Made by a program: the position numbers and the translations under genes | The notes under the pieces: generated by a model | The model's database searches: none | What the model was told of the DNA's origin: nothing | What the model saw: only the letters and a program-made list of their open reading frames with translations | Part shown: one piece after another, positions 15,983 through 23,231 of the stretch | Layout of the letters: each line of letters begins with the position of its first letter | How positions within the stretch are numbered: the first letter of the stretch is position 1 | DNA from: Cryptosporangium minutisporangium | Lineage (GTDB): Bacteria > Actinomycetota > Actinomycetes > Mycobacteriales > Cryptosporangiaceae | DNA: 64,000 nt | NCBI RefSeq assembly: GCF_039536245.1 | Contig: NZ_BAAAYN010000030.1 | Location: 50,934 to 114,933, forward strand | Reading direction: 5' to 3'

Positions 15983-16665
15983 GCTTGCGAGGCCGCGTCG
16001 ACGAGTGCGACGAACAGGCGCGGATCGTCGAGCATCTCCGGGTGCCACTGCACGCCGATCGCGAACGTCCGGGTCGGATCCTCGACCGCCTCGATCGTGC
16101 CGTCCTCCGCCCACGCGGTCACTACCAGCGCGCCGGGGTCGTCGACCGCCTGGTGGTGATGGGCGTTCACCTTCAGCTCGGCGTCGCCGAGGATGCGCGC
16201 GACGCCGCTGCCCGGCTCCGCGCGGACGGGGTGCGAGCTGAACACCCCGAGCACTTCGCGGTGGATTCCGCTGGGCAGGTCCTGGATCAGCGTCCCGCCG
16301 CGAGCGACCGCCATCAGCTGCGCGCCCCGGCAGACCCCCAGCAACGGGAGGTCGCGGGCGAACGCGCCCTGGATCAGCAGCAGCTCGCCCGCATCGCGTA
16401 ACGGCTGTGGCGCGTCGGTGCTCGGGTGCGGCTCCGCGCCGTACCGGGCCGGATCCACGTCCACGCCCCCGGCGACGATCAGCGCGTCGAGCACGTCGAG
16501 CACCGCGTCGTCCGTGGTGTCCGGCGGGAGCACCAGCGCACGGCCCCCGGCGGCGGTCACCGCGTCGACGTACGCCTGGGGGATCAGCGAAGCCCGGAAG
16601 TCCCACACCCCCCACCGAGCCTGCTCGACGTAACAGGTGATCCCGACCAGCGGACGACGGGTCAT
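15970..16665 (-). CDS. Gamma-glutamyl-gamma-aminobutyrate hydrolase family protein (peptidase C26, PuuD-like)
   Basis: A 231-residue class I glutamine-amidotransferase-fold hydrolase with nucleophile C112 (GVCRGAQ) and H208/E210 (GVQWHPE). The family cleaves gamma-glutamyl amides, such as gamma-glutamyl-GABA in putrescine breakdown. ATG 16665 has GGAGG 4 bases upstream; the much longer in-frame ORF is an artefact running antisense to cimA. It would complete the pathway begun by the GlnA-like ligase and aldehyde dehydrogenase at 9.1-11.8 kb, although separated from them by Uma2, ABC and PadR genes. A 12-bp inverted repeat precedes it. Confidence 0.9.
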   Translation of the reverse strand: MTRRPLVGITCYVEQARWGVWDFRASLIPQAYVDAVTAAGGRALVLPPDTTDDAVLDVLDALIVAGGVDVDPARYGAEPHPSTDAPQPLRDAGELLLIQGAFARDLPLLGVCRGAQLMAVARGGTLIQDLPSGIHREVLGVFSSHPVRAEPGSGVARILGDAELKVNAHHHQAVDDPGALVVTAWAEDGTIEAVEDPTRTFAIGVQWHPEMLDDPRLFVALVDAASQARVL

Positions 16666-16686
16666 GCGGCCTCCTCGACTAAAGCC

Positions 16687-16727
16687 GTGTCTCAAAGGCC
16701 AGCAACCCGCCTGAACCTTTGAGACAC
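16687..16727. promoter_or_regulatory. Inverted repeat upstream of the C26 hydrolase gene
   Basis: GTGTCTCAAAGG (16687-16698) and CCTTTGAGACAC (16716-16727) are perfectly complementary with a 17-base spacer. It lies 22 bases upstream of the C26 ATG. It could be an operator with half-sites nearly three helical turns apart, or a leader hairpin. Confidence 0.5.
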
Positions 16728-16860
16728 GTCGAAAAGCTCCATCGTCTTTCGGCAGCATTGCGGAACTGTGTCGGGTGAATACCGTCACATTGAATCCAGC
16801 ATCTGGACACAAGCGCGGGTCGCACCACCTCCCGCGCTCGGGATGTGTCAGTATCGAGCC

Positions 16861-16887
16861 GTGACCCGGTTCTGCATTACCAGCTAG
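16861..16887 (+). CDS. cimA leader peptide (MTRFCITS)
   Basis: GTG 16861 opens an 8-codon ORF ending in TAG 16885-16887. It includes TGC-ATT-ACC (Cys-Ile-Thr); ATT is a rare isoleucine codon in this genome, and isoleucine and threonine are both tied to the pathway that cimA feeds. It ends exactly where the attenuator stems begin. No Shine-Dalgarno is obvious; CAGTAT 6 bases upstream may be a -10, making it leaderless. Confidence 0.55.
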   Translation: MTRFCITS

Positions 16888-16946
16888 CGCGCCAGCACGC
16901 ACCACGCTGACGCGCAGACCTCCCACGAGCGTGGGGGGTCTTTTTG
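16887..16946 (+). promoter_or_regulatory. cimA transcription attenuator
   Basis: Three mutually exclusive structures are visible. Stem A: 16887-16896/16906-16915 (10 bp, one mismatch). Antiterminator: CCACGCT 16902-16908 with AGCGTGG 16928-16934 (7 bp). Terminator: 16917-16926/16931-16940 (10 bp, GAGC loop) followed by TTTTTG. A ribosome stalled at the Ile codon would cover the 5' arm of stem A, freeing 16902-16908 to pair and disrupt the terminator. The U tract is unusually good for such a GC-rich genome. Confidence 0.75.
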
Positions 16947-17022
16947 TTGGTCCCGGGTCTGCTCTCCTGCTGCGCCCGGGCCCGGTTCGAGCCGTACCCG
17001 ACCGCGCTGAGAGGTCCACACG

Positions 17023-18642
17023 ATGTCCACCGCGCCCACCGCTCCTTTGGATGACAGCTTCCACGTCTTCGACACCACGCTCCGGGACGGCGGACAGCGC
17101 GAGGGGATTTCGTACTCCGCGACCGACAAGCTCGCGGTCGCCCGGCTGCTGGACGAGGTCGGTGTCGGGTTCATCGAGGGCGGTTGGCCGGGCGCGCTGC
17201 CCACGGACACCGAGTTCTTCGCCCGCGCGCGTGACGAGCTGTCGCTGAAGCACGCCCAGCTGGTCGCGTTCGGCTCGACCCGGCGCGCCGGCGTCCGCGT
17301 CCAGGACGACAAGCAGGTGGCCGCGCTGCTCGAAGCGCAGACGCCGGTCGTCTGCCTGGTGGCGAAGTCCGACGTCCGGCACGTCACCGACGCGCTGCGG
17401 ACGACCTACGAGGAGAACCTGGCGATGGTGCGGGACACCGTCGCCTACCTGGTCGGCGAGGGCCGCCGGGTGTTCCTCGACTGCGAGCACTTCTTCGACG
17501 GCTACGAGCACGACCGGGACTACGGGATCCGGGTGCTGGAAGCCGCGTTCGAGGCCGGTGCCGACGTGGGGGTGCTCTGCGACACCAACGGCGGCATGCT
17601 GCCGATGGGCGTCGGACGGGTGGTGTCGGAGGTCATCGCGCGGACCGGGTTCCGCGTCGGCATGCACGCCCAGGACGACACCGCGTGCGCGGTCGCCAAC
17701 ACGCTCGCGGCGGTCGAGGCCGGGGCGACGCACGTCCAGGGCACCGCGAACGGCTACGGGGAGCGGGCCGGCAACGCCGACCTGTTCGCGGTCATCGGCG
17801 GGCTGGTGACCAAGATGAACCGGCAGGTGGTGCCGGAGGAGTGCCTCGGCGAGCTGGTGCGGGTCTCGCACGCGATCGCGGAGATCGCGAACATCGCGCC
17901 GGACACCCACCAGCCCTACGTCGGCGCGAGCGCGTTCGCGCACAAGGCCGGCCTGCACGCCAGCGCGATCAAGGTGGCGCCGGAGCTCTACAACCACCTC
18001 GAACCCTCGGTCGTCGGCAACGACATGCGGATCCTGGTCACCGAGATGGCCGGTCGCGCCTCGATCGAGCTGAAGGCGCGTGAGCTGGGGATCGACCTCA
18101 CCGACGAGCCCGACGCGGTGGGTCGGGTGGTGTCGCGGGTGAAGGAGCTGGAGGCCTCCGGCTCGTCGTTCGAGGCCGCGGACGCGTCGTTCGAGCTGCT
18201 CGTCCGCTCGGAGCTGGAGGGCGACGCCGCGCCGCTGTTCTTCCGCCTGGAGTCCTACCGCGTCCTGTCCGAGCAGCACGAAGGCGGGGCGGTGGTCAGC
18301 GAGGCGACGGTCAAGGTGACCGTCGACGGCGAGCGGGTGATCTGCACCGCGGAGGGCAACGGCCCGGTCAGCGCCCTCGACCGCGCGCTGCGTCAGGCGC
18401 TCACCCGGTTCTACCCGACGCTCGCGGACCTGGAGCTCGCGGACTACAAGGTCCGGATCCTGGACGGCCGGTACGGCACCGACGCGGTCACCCGCGTGCT
18501 GATCGACACCACCGACCACACGACCGAGTGGACGACGGTGGGCGTGCACGAGAACGTCATCGAGGCCTCCTGCCGGGCACTGATCGACGCGATCGAGTAC
18601 GGCGTCCGCCGCGCCGGAGTCCCGGCCCTCGCCCCGTCCTGA
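17023..18642 (+). CDS. cimA: Citramalate synthase
   Basis: It condenses pyruvate and acetyl-CoA to (R)-citramalate, giving threonine-independent 2-oxobutyrate for isoleucine. The 539-residue protein has the DRE-TIM fold (FDTTLRDGGQREG near 17-29, metal-binding HxH within TAFAHKAGLHASAI) and a C-terminal LeuA-type allosteric domain (from about 420). The long form and sequence pattern match CimA rather than 2-isopropylmalate synthase. ATG 17023 is preceded by GAGAGG. The product feeds LeuCD and LeuB, both in this window. Expression is probably controlled by the attenuator just upstream. Confidence 0.93.
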   Translation: MSTAPTAPLDDSFHVFDTTLRDGGQREGISYSATDKLAVARLLDEVGVGFIEGGWPGALPTDTEFFARARDELSLKHAQLVAFGSTRRAGVRVQDDKQVAALLEAQTPVVCLVAKSDVRHVTDALRTTYEENLAMVRDTVAYLVGEGRRVFLDCEHFFDGYEHDRDYGIRVLEAAFEAGADVGVLCDTNGGMLPMGVGRVVSEVIARTGFRVGMHAQDDTACAVANTLAAVEAGATHVQGTANGYGERAGNADLFAVIGGLVTKMNRQVVPEECLGELVRVSHAIAEIANIAPDTHQPYVGASAFAHKAGLHASAIKVAPELYNHLEPSVVGNDMRILVTEMAGRASIELKARELGIDLTDEPDAVGRVVSRVKELEASGSSFEAADASFELLVRSELEGDAAPLFFRLESYRVLSEQHEGGAVVSEATVKVTVDGERVICTAEGNGPVSALDRALRQALTRFYPTLADLELADYKVRILDGRYGTDAVTRVLIDTTDHTTEWTTVGVHENVIEASCRALIDAIEYGVRRAGVPALAPS

Positions 18643-18854
18643 CCCTCGCTCCACGCTGCTCTTCCCACCGTGTCGACCAGCAGGGCGACGCCGGCGGACC
18701 CGCGCCGATCCGCGGGGCCACCGGCAGCGCACGAGACCGGCCTTCCGCGCGATCCGCGGGGGCGGTCCGGCGCACGAGCCCAGACGCGCGGCGCCGCACC
18801 ATGCACCGCGGCGCCGCGCGTTAGGCGGAATCGAAGCGGGGTAGCCCTCGCGGC

Positions 18855-18950
18855 ATGTTCTTCTTCTTCTCGAACCGTGTCGGCTGCCTCGGCTCGATCC
18901 TGATCAGCCTGGCGATCACCGCGATCCTGCTCGCGATCTTCGCGCTCTGA
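18855..18950 (+). CDS. 31-residue membrane miniprotein (MFFFFSNR...)
   Basis: ATG 18855 to TGA 18950 encodes a 31-residue peptide: MFFFFSNRVGCLGS followed by a single hydrophobic helix rich in Ile, Leu and Ala. Nearly all codons end in C or G. I recall similar MFFFFSNR-type miniproteins annotated as hypothetical in other actinomycetes. It lies between cimA (212 bases upstream) and a convergent gene whose stop is 4 bases away. Function unknown. The interval 18643-18854 shows nothing else convincing. Confidence 0.7.
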   Translation: MFFFFSNRVGCLGSILISLAITAILLAIFAL

Positions 18951-18953
18951 CGG

Positions 18954-19829
18954 TCAGGCGCTCGCCGGCTCGTCGGTGAGTGCTCGGGCGCAGACGGCGA
19001 GGAGACGGCTTCGGAGTGCGGTGCCGCGCTCGGCGAACGTGCGCTGGGCGGCGACGTACTCGGCACGGCCCTCGGGGGTCTCGATCGGCACCGGGACGTA
19101 CCCGAGCGCCGAGAAGTCGTACGGGCTCGCCCGCATGTCCAGCTCCCGCACGTCGCGGGCCAGCCGGAAGCAGTCGAGGACCAGCTCGGACGGCGTCAGC
19201 GGGGTGAGCTTGTAGGCCCACTTGTAGAGGTCCATCGTCGCGTGCAGACAGCCCGGCTGCTCCAGCTGCGTCTGTGTCTCCCGGCGCGGCTGCAGGACGT
19301 TGAGCGGCCGCGCGGGCTCGGTGAAGAACCGGAACGCGTCGAAGTGACTGCAGCGGACGCCGCGCTCCTCGACGACCGCGTTCGTCCGCTCGGGACCGAG
19401 CCGGAGCGGCCAGGTGGTGTGGCGGACCTCGTCCGAGCGGTAAACCATCGCCCACTCGTGCAGGCCGAAGCATCCCAGCTGGGCCGGGCGGGTCGCGGTG
19501 GCGGCGAGCAGGTCGCGGACCCATCGCAGGGTGTCGCCCCGCCGGGCCAGGAACGCGTCCAGATCCAGCGCGACGCCACCCTCGACGCGATGATGCCCCG
19601 GGAAGTCCTCGGGCCGGGCGCCGGCCAGCACCACGGAAGCACCCGGATGCCAGCGCCGGAGCTGCCCCGGACGGTGAGAGTAGTACTCGAACAAGAAGTC
19701 CTCGACCGGATGGCGCTGCCCGCGGCGGCGTCGCTCCAGGTGGTCCCGGAGGAGTGCGTCCACGTCCGCTGCGTGGGCATCCCGCCGTGCTGTCCACTCC
19801 TCGAACGGCAGCACGATCACGCCGCCCAT
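18954..19829 (-). CDS. Putative 3-methyladenine DNA glycosylase-type protein
   Basis: A 291-residue protein matching a conserved actinobacterial family usually annotated as 3-methyladenine DNA glycosylase; recognisable parts are HPVEDFLFEYYSHRP, QLRRWHPGASVVLAG, LGCFGLHEWAMVYR and MDLYKWAYKL. I see no helix-hairpin-helix or AlkA signature, so the annotation rests on family naming, not on visible catalytic residues. ATG 19829 starts MGGVIVLPFEEW. It is transcribed in the same direction as, and 33 bases downstream of, the LacI gene. Confidence 0.6.
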   Translation of the reverse strand: MGGVIVLPFEEWTARRDAHAADVDALLRDHLERRRRGQRHPVEDFLFEYYSHRPGQLRRWHPGASVVLAGARPEDFPGHHRVEGGVALDLDAFLARRGDTLRWVRDLLAATATRPAQLGCFGLHEWAMVYRSDEVRHTTWPLRLGPERTNAVVEERGVRCSHFDAFRFFTEPARPLNVLQPRRETQTQLEQPGCLHATMDLYKWAYKLTPLTPSELVLDCFRLARDVRELDMRASPYDFSALGYVPVPIETPEGRAEYVAAQRTFAERGTALRSRLLAVCARALTDEPASA

Positions 19830-19862
19830 CGTACGGCCGGCCGGGCAGCGACCCCGAAACCG

Positions 19863-20870
19863 TCAGCGCGGGGGTGCGGTGCTGTCCCGGACGACGAGGC
19901 TCGTCGCGAGCTCGATGCTCGTCGAGTCCAGCGACTCTCCGCCGATCAGCCGCAGCAGCGTCCGGGCCGCCGTGGCCCCCATCTCGTGCAGCGGTTGCCG
20001 GACGGTGGTGAGCCCGGGCGCGGTCCAGGACGCGAAGTTCAAGTCGTCGAACCCGACGACGCTCAGGTCACCGGGGACGTGGCAACCGAACTGTCTCGCC
20101 GCCTCGTACACGCCCATCGCGTGCATGTCGCTGCCGGCGAAGATGGCGGTCGGCGGCTCCGGCAGCTCGAGCAGCGACCGCGCGGCCCGCAGCCCGCCGT
20201 CGTGGTAGAAGTTCCCGTACCGCAGCAGGTGGCGCGGCACCGGCAGCCCGGCGGCCTCGTGGGCGGCCCGGTAGCCGGCGATGCGGGCGCGCGTGCAGGC
20301 CAGCTGCTCCGGCCCTCCGATGACGCCGATGCGCCGGTGTCCCAGCCCGATCAGGTGCTCGGTCGCCGCGTACCCGCCGGCGAAGTTCGTCGCGCCGACC
20401 GACGGCACGTCCGGCGGTGGCTGGCTCACCCCGTCGATGACGACGATCGGCGTCCCGTGGCGGCGGAGCTGCTCGCGCTGGGCCGGGTCCAAGTCCGAGA
20501 GCACCAGGATCGCGCCCTGCGAGCCGCGCGCCAGCAGCGAGTCGAGCCACCGCCGGGTCAGCGCGGCGCGGCTGTGCACGGCGGAGATCACCAGCCCGAT
20601 ACCGGCGGACTCGACCACCTCCTCGACGCCGGTCAGGATCTCCAGCCCCCACGCGCTGTCGAGGTTGTTGATCACCAGGTCGAGCAGGTCGCCGTGGTTG
20701 CGGTGGTGCGCGGCCCGGCGGCGTCGGTATCCGCGTTCGTCGAGCAGGCGCTGCACCCGGCGGCGGGTCTCGTCCGCGACGTCGGTATGGCCGTTCAGCA
20801 CCTTCGACACGGTGGACACCGACACGTCGGCCGAGCGGGCGATCTGCGCGATCGTCGTTCGTCCTGGCAT
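19863..20870 (-). CDS. LacI family transcriptional regulator
   Basis: A 335-residue sugar-responsive repressor: N-terminal helix-turn-helix (TTIAQIARSADVSVSTVSKV), hinge, and a periplasmic-binding-protein-like domain with DVPSVGATNFAGGY and SVVGFDDLNFASWTAPGLTT. Divergent from the sugar ABC operon; two copies of a CGAAAC-type palindrome lie between them, one close to its own start. The GH43 enzyme in the operon suggests xylo- or arabino-oligosaccharides as the inducer source. ATG 20870 gives the canonical LacI N-terminus. Confidence 0.93.
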   Translation of the reverse strand: MPGRTTIAQIARSADVSVSTVSKVLNGHTDVADETRRRVQRLLDERGYRRRRAAHHRNHGDLLDLVINNLDSAWGLEILTGVEEVVESAGIGLVISAVHSRAALTRRWLDSLLARGSQGAILVLSDLDPAQREQLRRHGTPIVVIDGVSQPPPDVPSVGATNFAGGYAATEHLIGLGHRRIGVIGGPEQLACTRARIAGYRAAHEAAGLPVPRHLLRYGNFYHDGGLRAARSLLELPEPPTAIFAGSDMHAMGVYEAARQFGCHVPGDLSVVGFDDLNFASWTAPGLTTVRQPLHEMGATAARTLLRLIGGESLDSTSIELATSLVVRDSTAPPR

Positions 20871-20905
20871 GCACGCTCCTCACTCGGTGATGCGCAGCGT
20901 AGGGC

Positions 20906-20917
20906 CGAAACTTTTCG
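20906..20917. promoter_or_regulatory. LacI operator copy 1
   Basis: CGAAA-CT-TTTCG, a perfect 5-bp inverted repeat with a 2-base centre, 36 bases upstream of the lacI-type gene. The same consensus recurs exactly 100 bases away at 21006-21017. Confidence 0.65.
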
Positions 20918-20957
20918 AAAGCGTCGCAACGTTATCGGATCGTGATTTGCGGGCTCA

Positions 20958-20986
20958 TTGACCGGTGAGAGCGCTCCCCCTACCGT
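20958..20986 (+). promoter_or_regulatory. Promoter of the oligosaccharide ABC operon with a CebR-like box
   Basis: TTGACC (20958-20963) and TACCGT (20981-20986) are separated by 17 bases. The spacer contains GAGAGCGCTCCC (20967-20978), matching 11 of 12 bases of the core of the actinobacterial CebR box (GGGAGCGCTCCC). Predicted transcription start is near 20993, about 12 bases before LacI operator copy 2. Confidence 0.55.
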
Positions 20987-21004
20987 CCGTGCACCTCAAC
21001 CCGC

Positions 21005-21018
21005 TCGAAACCTTTCGA
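21005..21018. promoter_or_regulatory. LacI operator copy 2
   Basis: TCGAAA-CC-TTTCGA is a perfect 6-bp inverted repeat with a 2-base centre. It lies just downstream of the predicted transcription start and 33 bases before the solute-binding-protein ATG, a position suited to repression. Confidence 0.65.
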
Positions 21019-21051
21019 ACCCAAAGACGTGGGGAAGGACTGGTGCGGACC

Positions 21052-22344
21052 ATGCGCCGACGTGCGCTTTTCTCTCGAACAGCAATTGCTCTCGCGACGG
21101 CTACGGCACTCGCGTTAGCCGGATGCGGTAGCTCCGGACCCGGGGCCACCGACGAAGTGCAGGTGTGGGCTCTTCAGGACGCCGGCCTGACGCCGGTCGT
21201 CAAGGCCTCGGTCGACCGGTACAACAAGGACTCCGACAACAAGGCGACGCTGAGCACCTACATCAACGACGCCTACAAGCAGAAGATCCAGGTCGCGATG
21301 GGATCGCCCAACGCGCCCGACGTCTTCTTCAACTGGGGCGGCGGCAACCTGGCCCAGTTCGTCCAGGCCGATCAGGTGGAGCCGCTCGACGACACGCTGG
21401 CGAAGAAACCCGAAGTGCGGGACGCATTTCTGGCGAACGTCATGGACACCGCGAAGATCGACGGCAAACAGTACGGGTTGCCGATGACCGGCACCCAGCC
21501 GGTGATCTTCTTCTACAACAAGGCCGTTTTCACCGCGGCCGGCGTGCAGCCGCCGAAGACCTACCCCGAATTCCTCAAGCTCGTCGACACCTTCAAGTCC
21601 AAGAAGGTGACGCCGATCGCGCTGCCCGGCTCGCAGGGCTGGACCGAGCTGATGTACGCCGAGTACTTCCTCGACCGCATCGGTGGACCCGAGAAATTCG
21701 CCGCGATCGCGAAGAGCGGCGGCGCGGCCTGGCAGGACCCGGCCGTCGTCAAGGCCCTCCAGATGTGCCAGGACCTGGCGAAGATGGGCGCGTTCGGCAC
21801 CAACTTCGCGTCGATCAACTACGACAACGCTGGTGCGTCGAAGCTGCTCGCGACCGGTAAGGCCGCGATGTTCCTGATGGGCACGTGGGAGTACCCGAAC
21901 CAGCTGACGAACAACCCGGCCTTCGCCAAGAAGGACCTGGGCTGGTTCCCGTTCCCGACCGTTCCCGGTGGCGTCGGCGAGCCCGGCAACCTGGTCGGCA
22001 ACCCGAGCAACTACTTCTCGGTCGCGAGCGGGTCGAAGAACAAGGACGCGGCGATCGACTACCTCACCACGACCGTCGCCTCCGACGCGTACATCGACGA
22101 CCTGATCAAGAGTGGTGCGGTGCCCGCGACGAAGGGCGCGGACGCGAAGCTCGCCGGCAAGCCGAACGCCGAGTTCAACACCGACGTCTACAAGATGGTC
22201 TCGACCGCCCCGGCGTTCGCGCAGTCCTGGGACCAGGCGGTCTCGCCGGACGTCGCCAAGCGGCTGCTGAGCAACCTGCAGAAGCTGTTCCTGCAACAAA
22301 TGACCGCCCAGGCCTTCGCCGACGACATGGCGCAGGCCCAGTGA
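21052..22344 (+). CDS. Sugar ABC transporter substrate-binding lipoprotein
   Basis: A 430-residue family 1 extracellular solute-binding protein. It has a basic n-region (MRRRALFSR), a hydrophobic core and the lipobox LALAGC with the lipidated cysteine at residue 25. It captures oligosaccharides outside the membrane and delivers them to the two permeases that follow. ATG 21052 gives the standard signal peptide; GTG 21043 is an in-frame alternative, and GGAAGGA lies upstream of both. Its stop overlaps the next gene as GTGA. No ATPase gene is in the operon, so a shared MsiK-type ATPase elsewhere is expected. Confidence 0.93.
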   Translation: MRRRALFSRTAIALATATALALAGCGSSGPGATDEVQVWALQDAGLTPVVKASVDRYNKDSDNKATLSTYINDAYKQKIQVAMGSPNAPDVFFNWGGGNLAQFVQADQVEPLDDTLAKKPEVRDAFLANVMDTAKIDGKQYGLPMTGTQPVIFFYNKAVFTAAGVQPPKTYPEFLKLVDTFKSKKVTPIALPGSQGWTELMYAEYFLDRIGGPEKFAAIAKSGGAAWQDPAVVKALQMCQDLAKMGAFGTNFASINYDNAGASKLLATGKAAMFLMGTWEYPNQLTNNPAFAKKDLGWFPFPTVPGGVGEPGNLVGNPSNYFSVASGSKNKDAAIDYLTTTVASDAYIDDLIKSGAVPATKGADAKLAGKPNAEFNTDVYKMVSTAPAFAQSWDQAVSPDVAKRLLSNLQKLFLQQMTAQAFADDMAQAQ

Positions 22345-23231
22345 GTAGCGTCTCTCTACGGGAGCGGCCCGGATTCGTCTGGGCCGCCCCCGCGGCGGTG
22401 TTCTTCGCATTGTTCGGCCTCGTGCCGATCGCGGTGGTCGTGTACCTGAGCGGCACCAGCTGGAACGGCCTCGGCACTCCCCAGTGGGTCGGCACCGAGA
22501 ACTGGTCCGCGCTGCTCGACGACAGCGACTTCCTGCCGTCGCTGCGGACGACGGCCCTGCTCACGGTGGGGACCTGGCTCGTCCAGACGCCGCTCGCCCT
22601 GCTGCTGGGCGTCTGGTCGGCCGGTGCGCAGCGGTTCCGGGCGGTGCTGTCCACGGTGTTCTTCCTGCCGCTGCTGCTCTCGACGGCCGCGATCGCGCTC
22701 GTCTTCGTCTCGCTGCTCGACCCGAACTTCGGGCTGGCAGCGTCCTGGGGGAAGTACCTCGGCGCCCCGGACGGCAACTTCCTGGGCGACCCCTCCCGGG
22801 CGCTGCCGACCGTCATCTTCGTCCTGGCGTGGCAGTTCGTACCGTTCCACACGCTGCTCTACCAGGCGGCGACCCGGCAGATCCCGGCCTCGCTCTACGA
22901 GGCCGCGCAGCTCGACGGCGCGAACACCGTCCGGCAGTTCTTCGCGATCACGCTGCCGCAGCTGCGGAACACGATCGTCGCGTCCTCGGTGATGATGCTG
23001 GTCGGCTCCGTGACGTACTTCGAATCGGTGCTGCTGCTGACGAACGGCGGCCCGGGTAACGCGACCAAGGTCCTCCCGCTGCACATGTACCAAGAGGGCT
23101 TCGTCGCGTTCGACATGGGCTACGCCAGCGTCCTGGCGGTGCTGCTGGTGATCATCGGCACCGTGCTCTCGGTCGTCGTCGTGCGGACGACCGGTTACCA
23201 CCGGATGGCGAGTGACCGGGAGGGCCTGTGA
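22341..23231 (+). CDS. Sugar ABC transporter permease (MalF-type)
   Basis: A 296-residue membrane protein with six predicted helices and the ATPase-contact EAA loop (YEAAQLDGANTVRQFFAITLP). The GTG at 22341 overlaps the upstream stop and is followed by the typical sequence RPGFVWAAPAAVFF. It forms the channel with the next gene product. Both junctions are 4-base GTGA overlaps, indicating translational coupling. Confidence 0.93.
   Translation: MSSVSLRERPGFVWAAPAAVFFALFGLVPIAVVVYLSGTSWNGLGTPQWVGTENWSALLDDSDFLPSLRTTALLTVGTWLVQTPLALLLGVWSAGAQRFRAVLSTVFFLPLLLSTAAIALVFVSLLDPNFGLAASWGKYLGAPDGNFLGDPSRALPTVIFVLAWQFVPFHTLLYQAATRQIPASLYEAAQLDGANTVRQFFAITLPQLRNTIVASSVMMLVGSVTYFESVLLLTNGGPGNATKVLPLHMYQEGFVAFDMGYASVLAVLLVIIGTVLSVVVVRTTGYHRMASDREGL

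Noticed and set aside
16666-18732. Minus-strand ORF opposite cimA that runs in frame into the C26 gene
   Set aside because: Antisense to cimA. The real C26 gene begins at 16665 with its own ribosome site.
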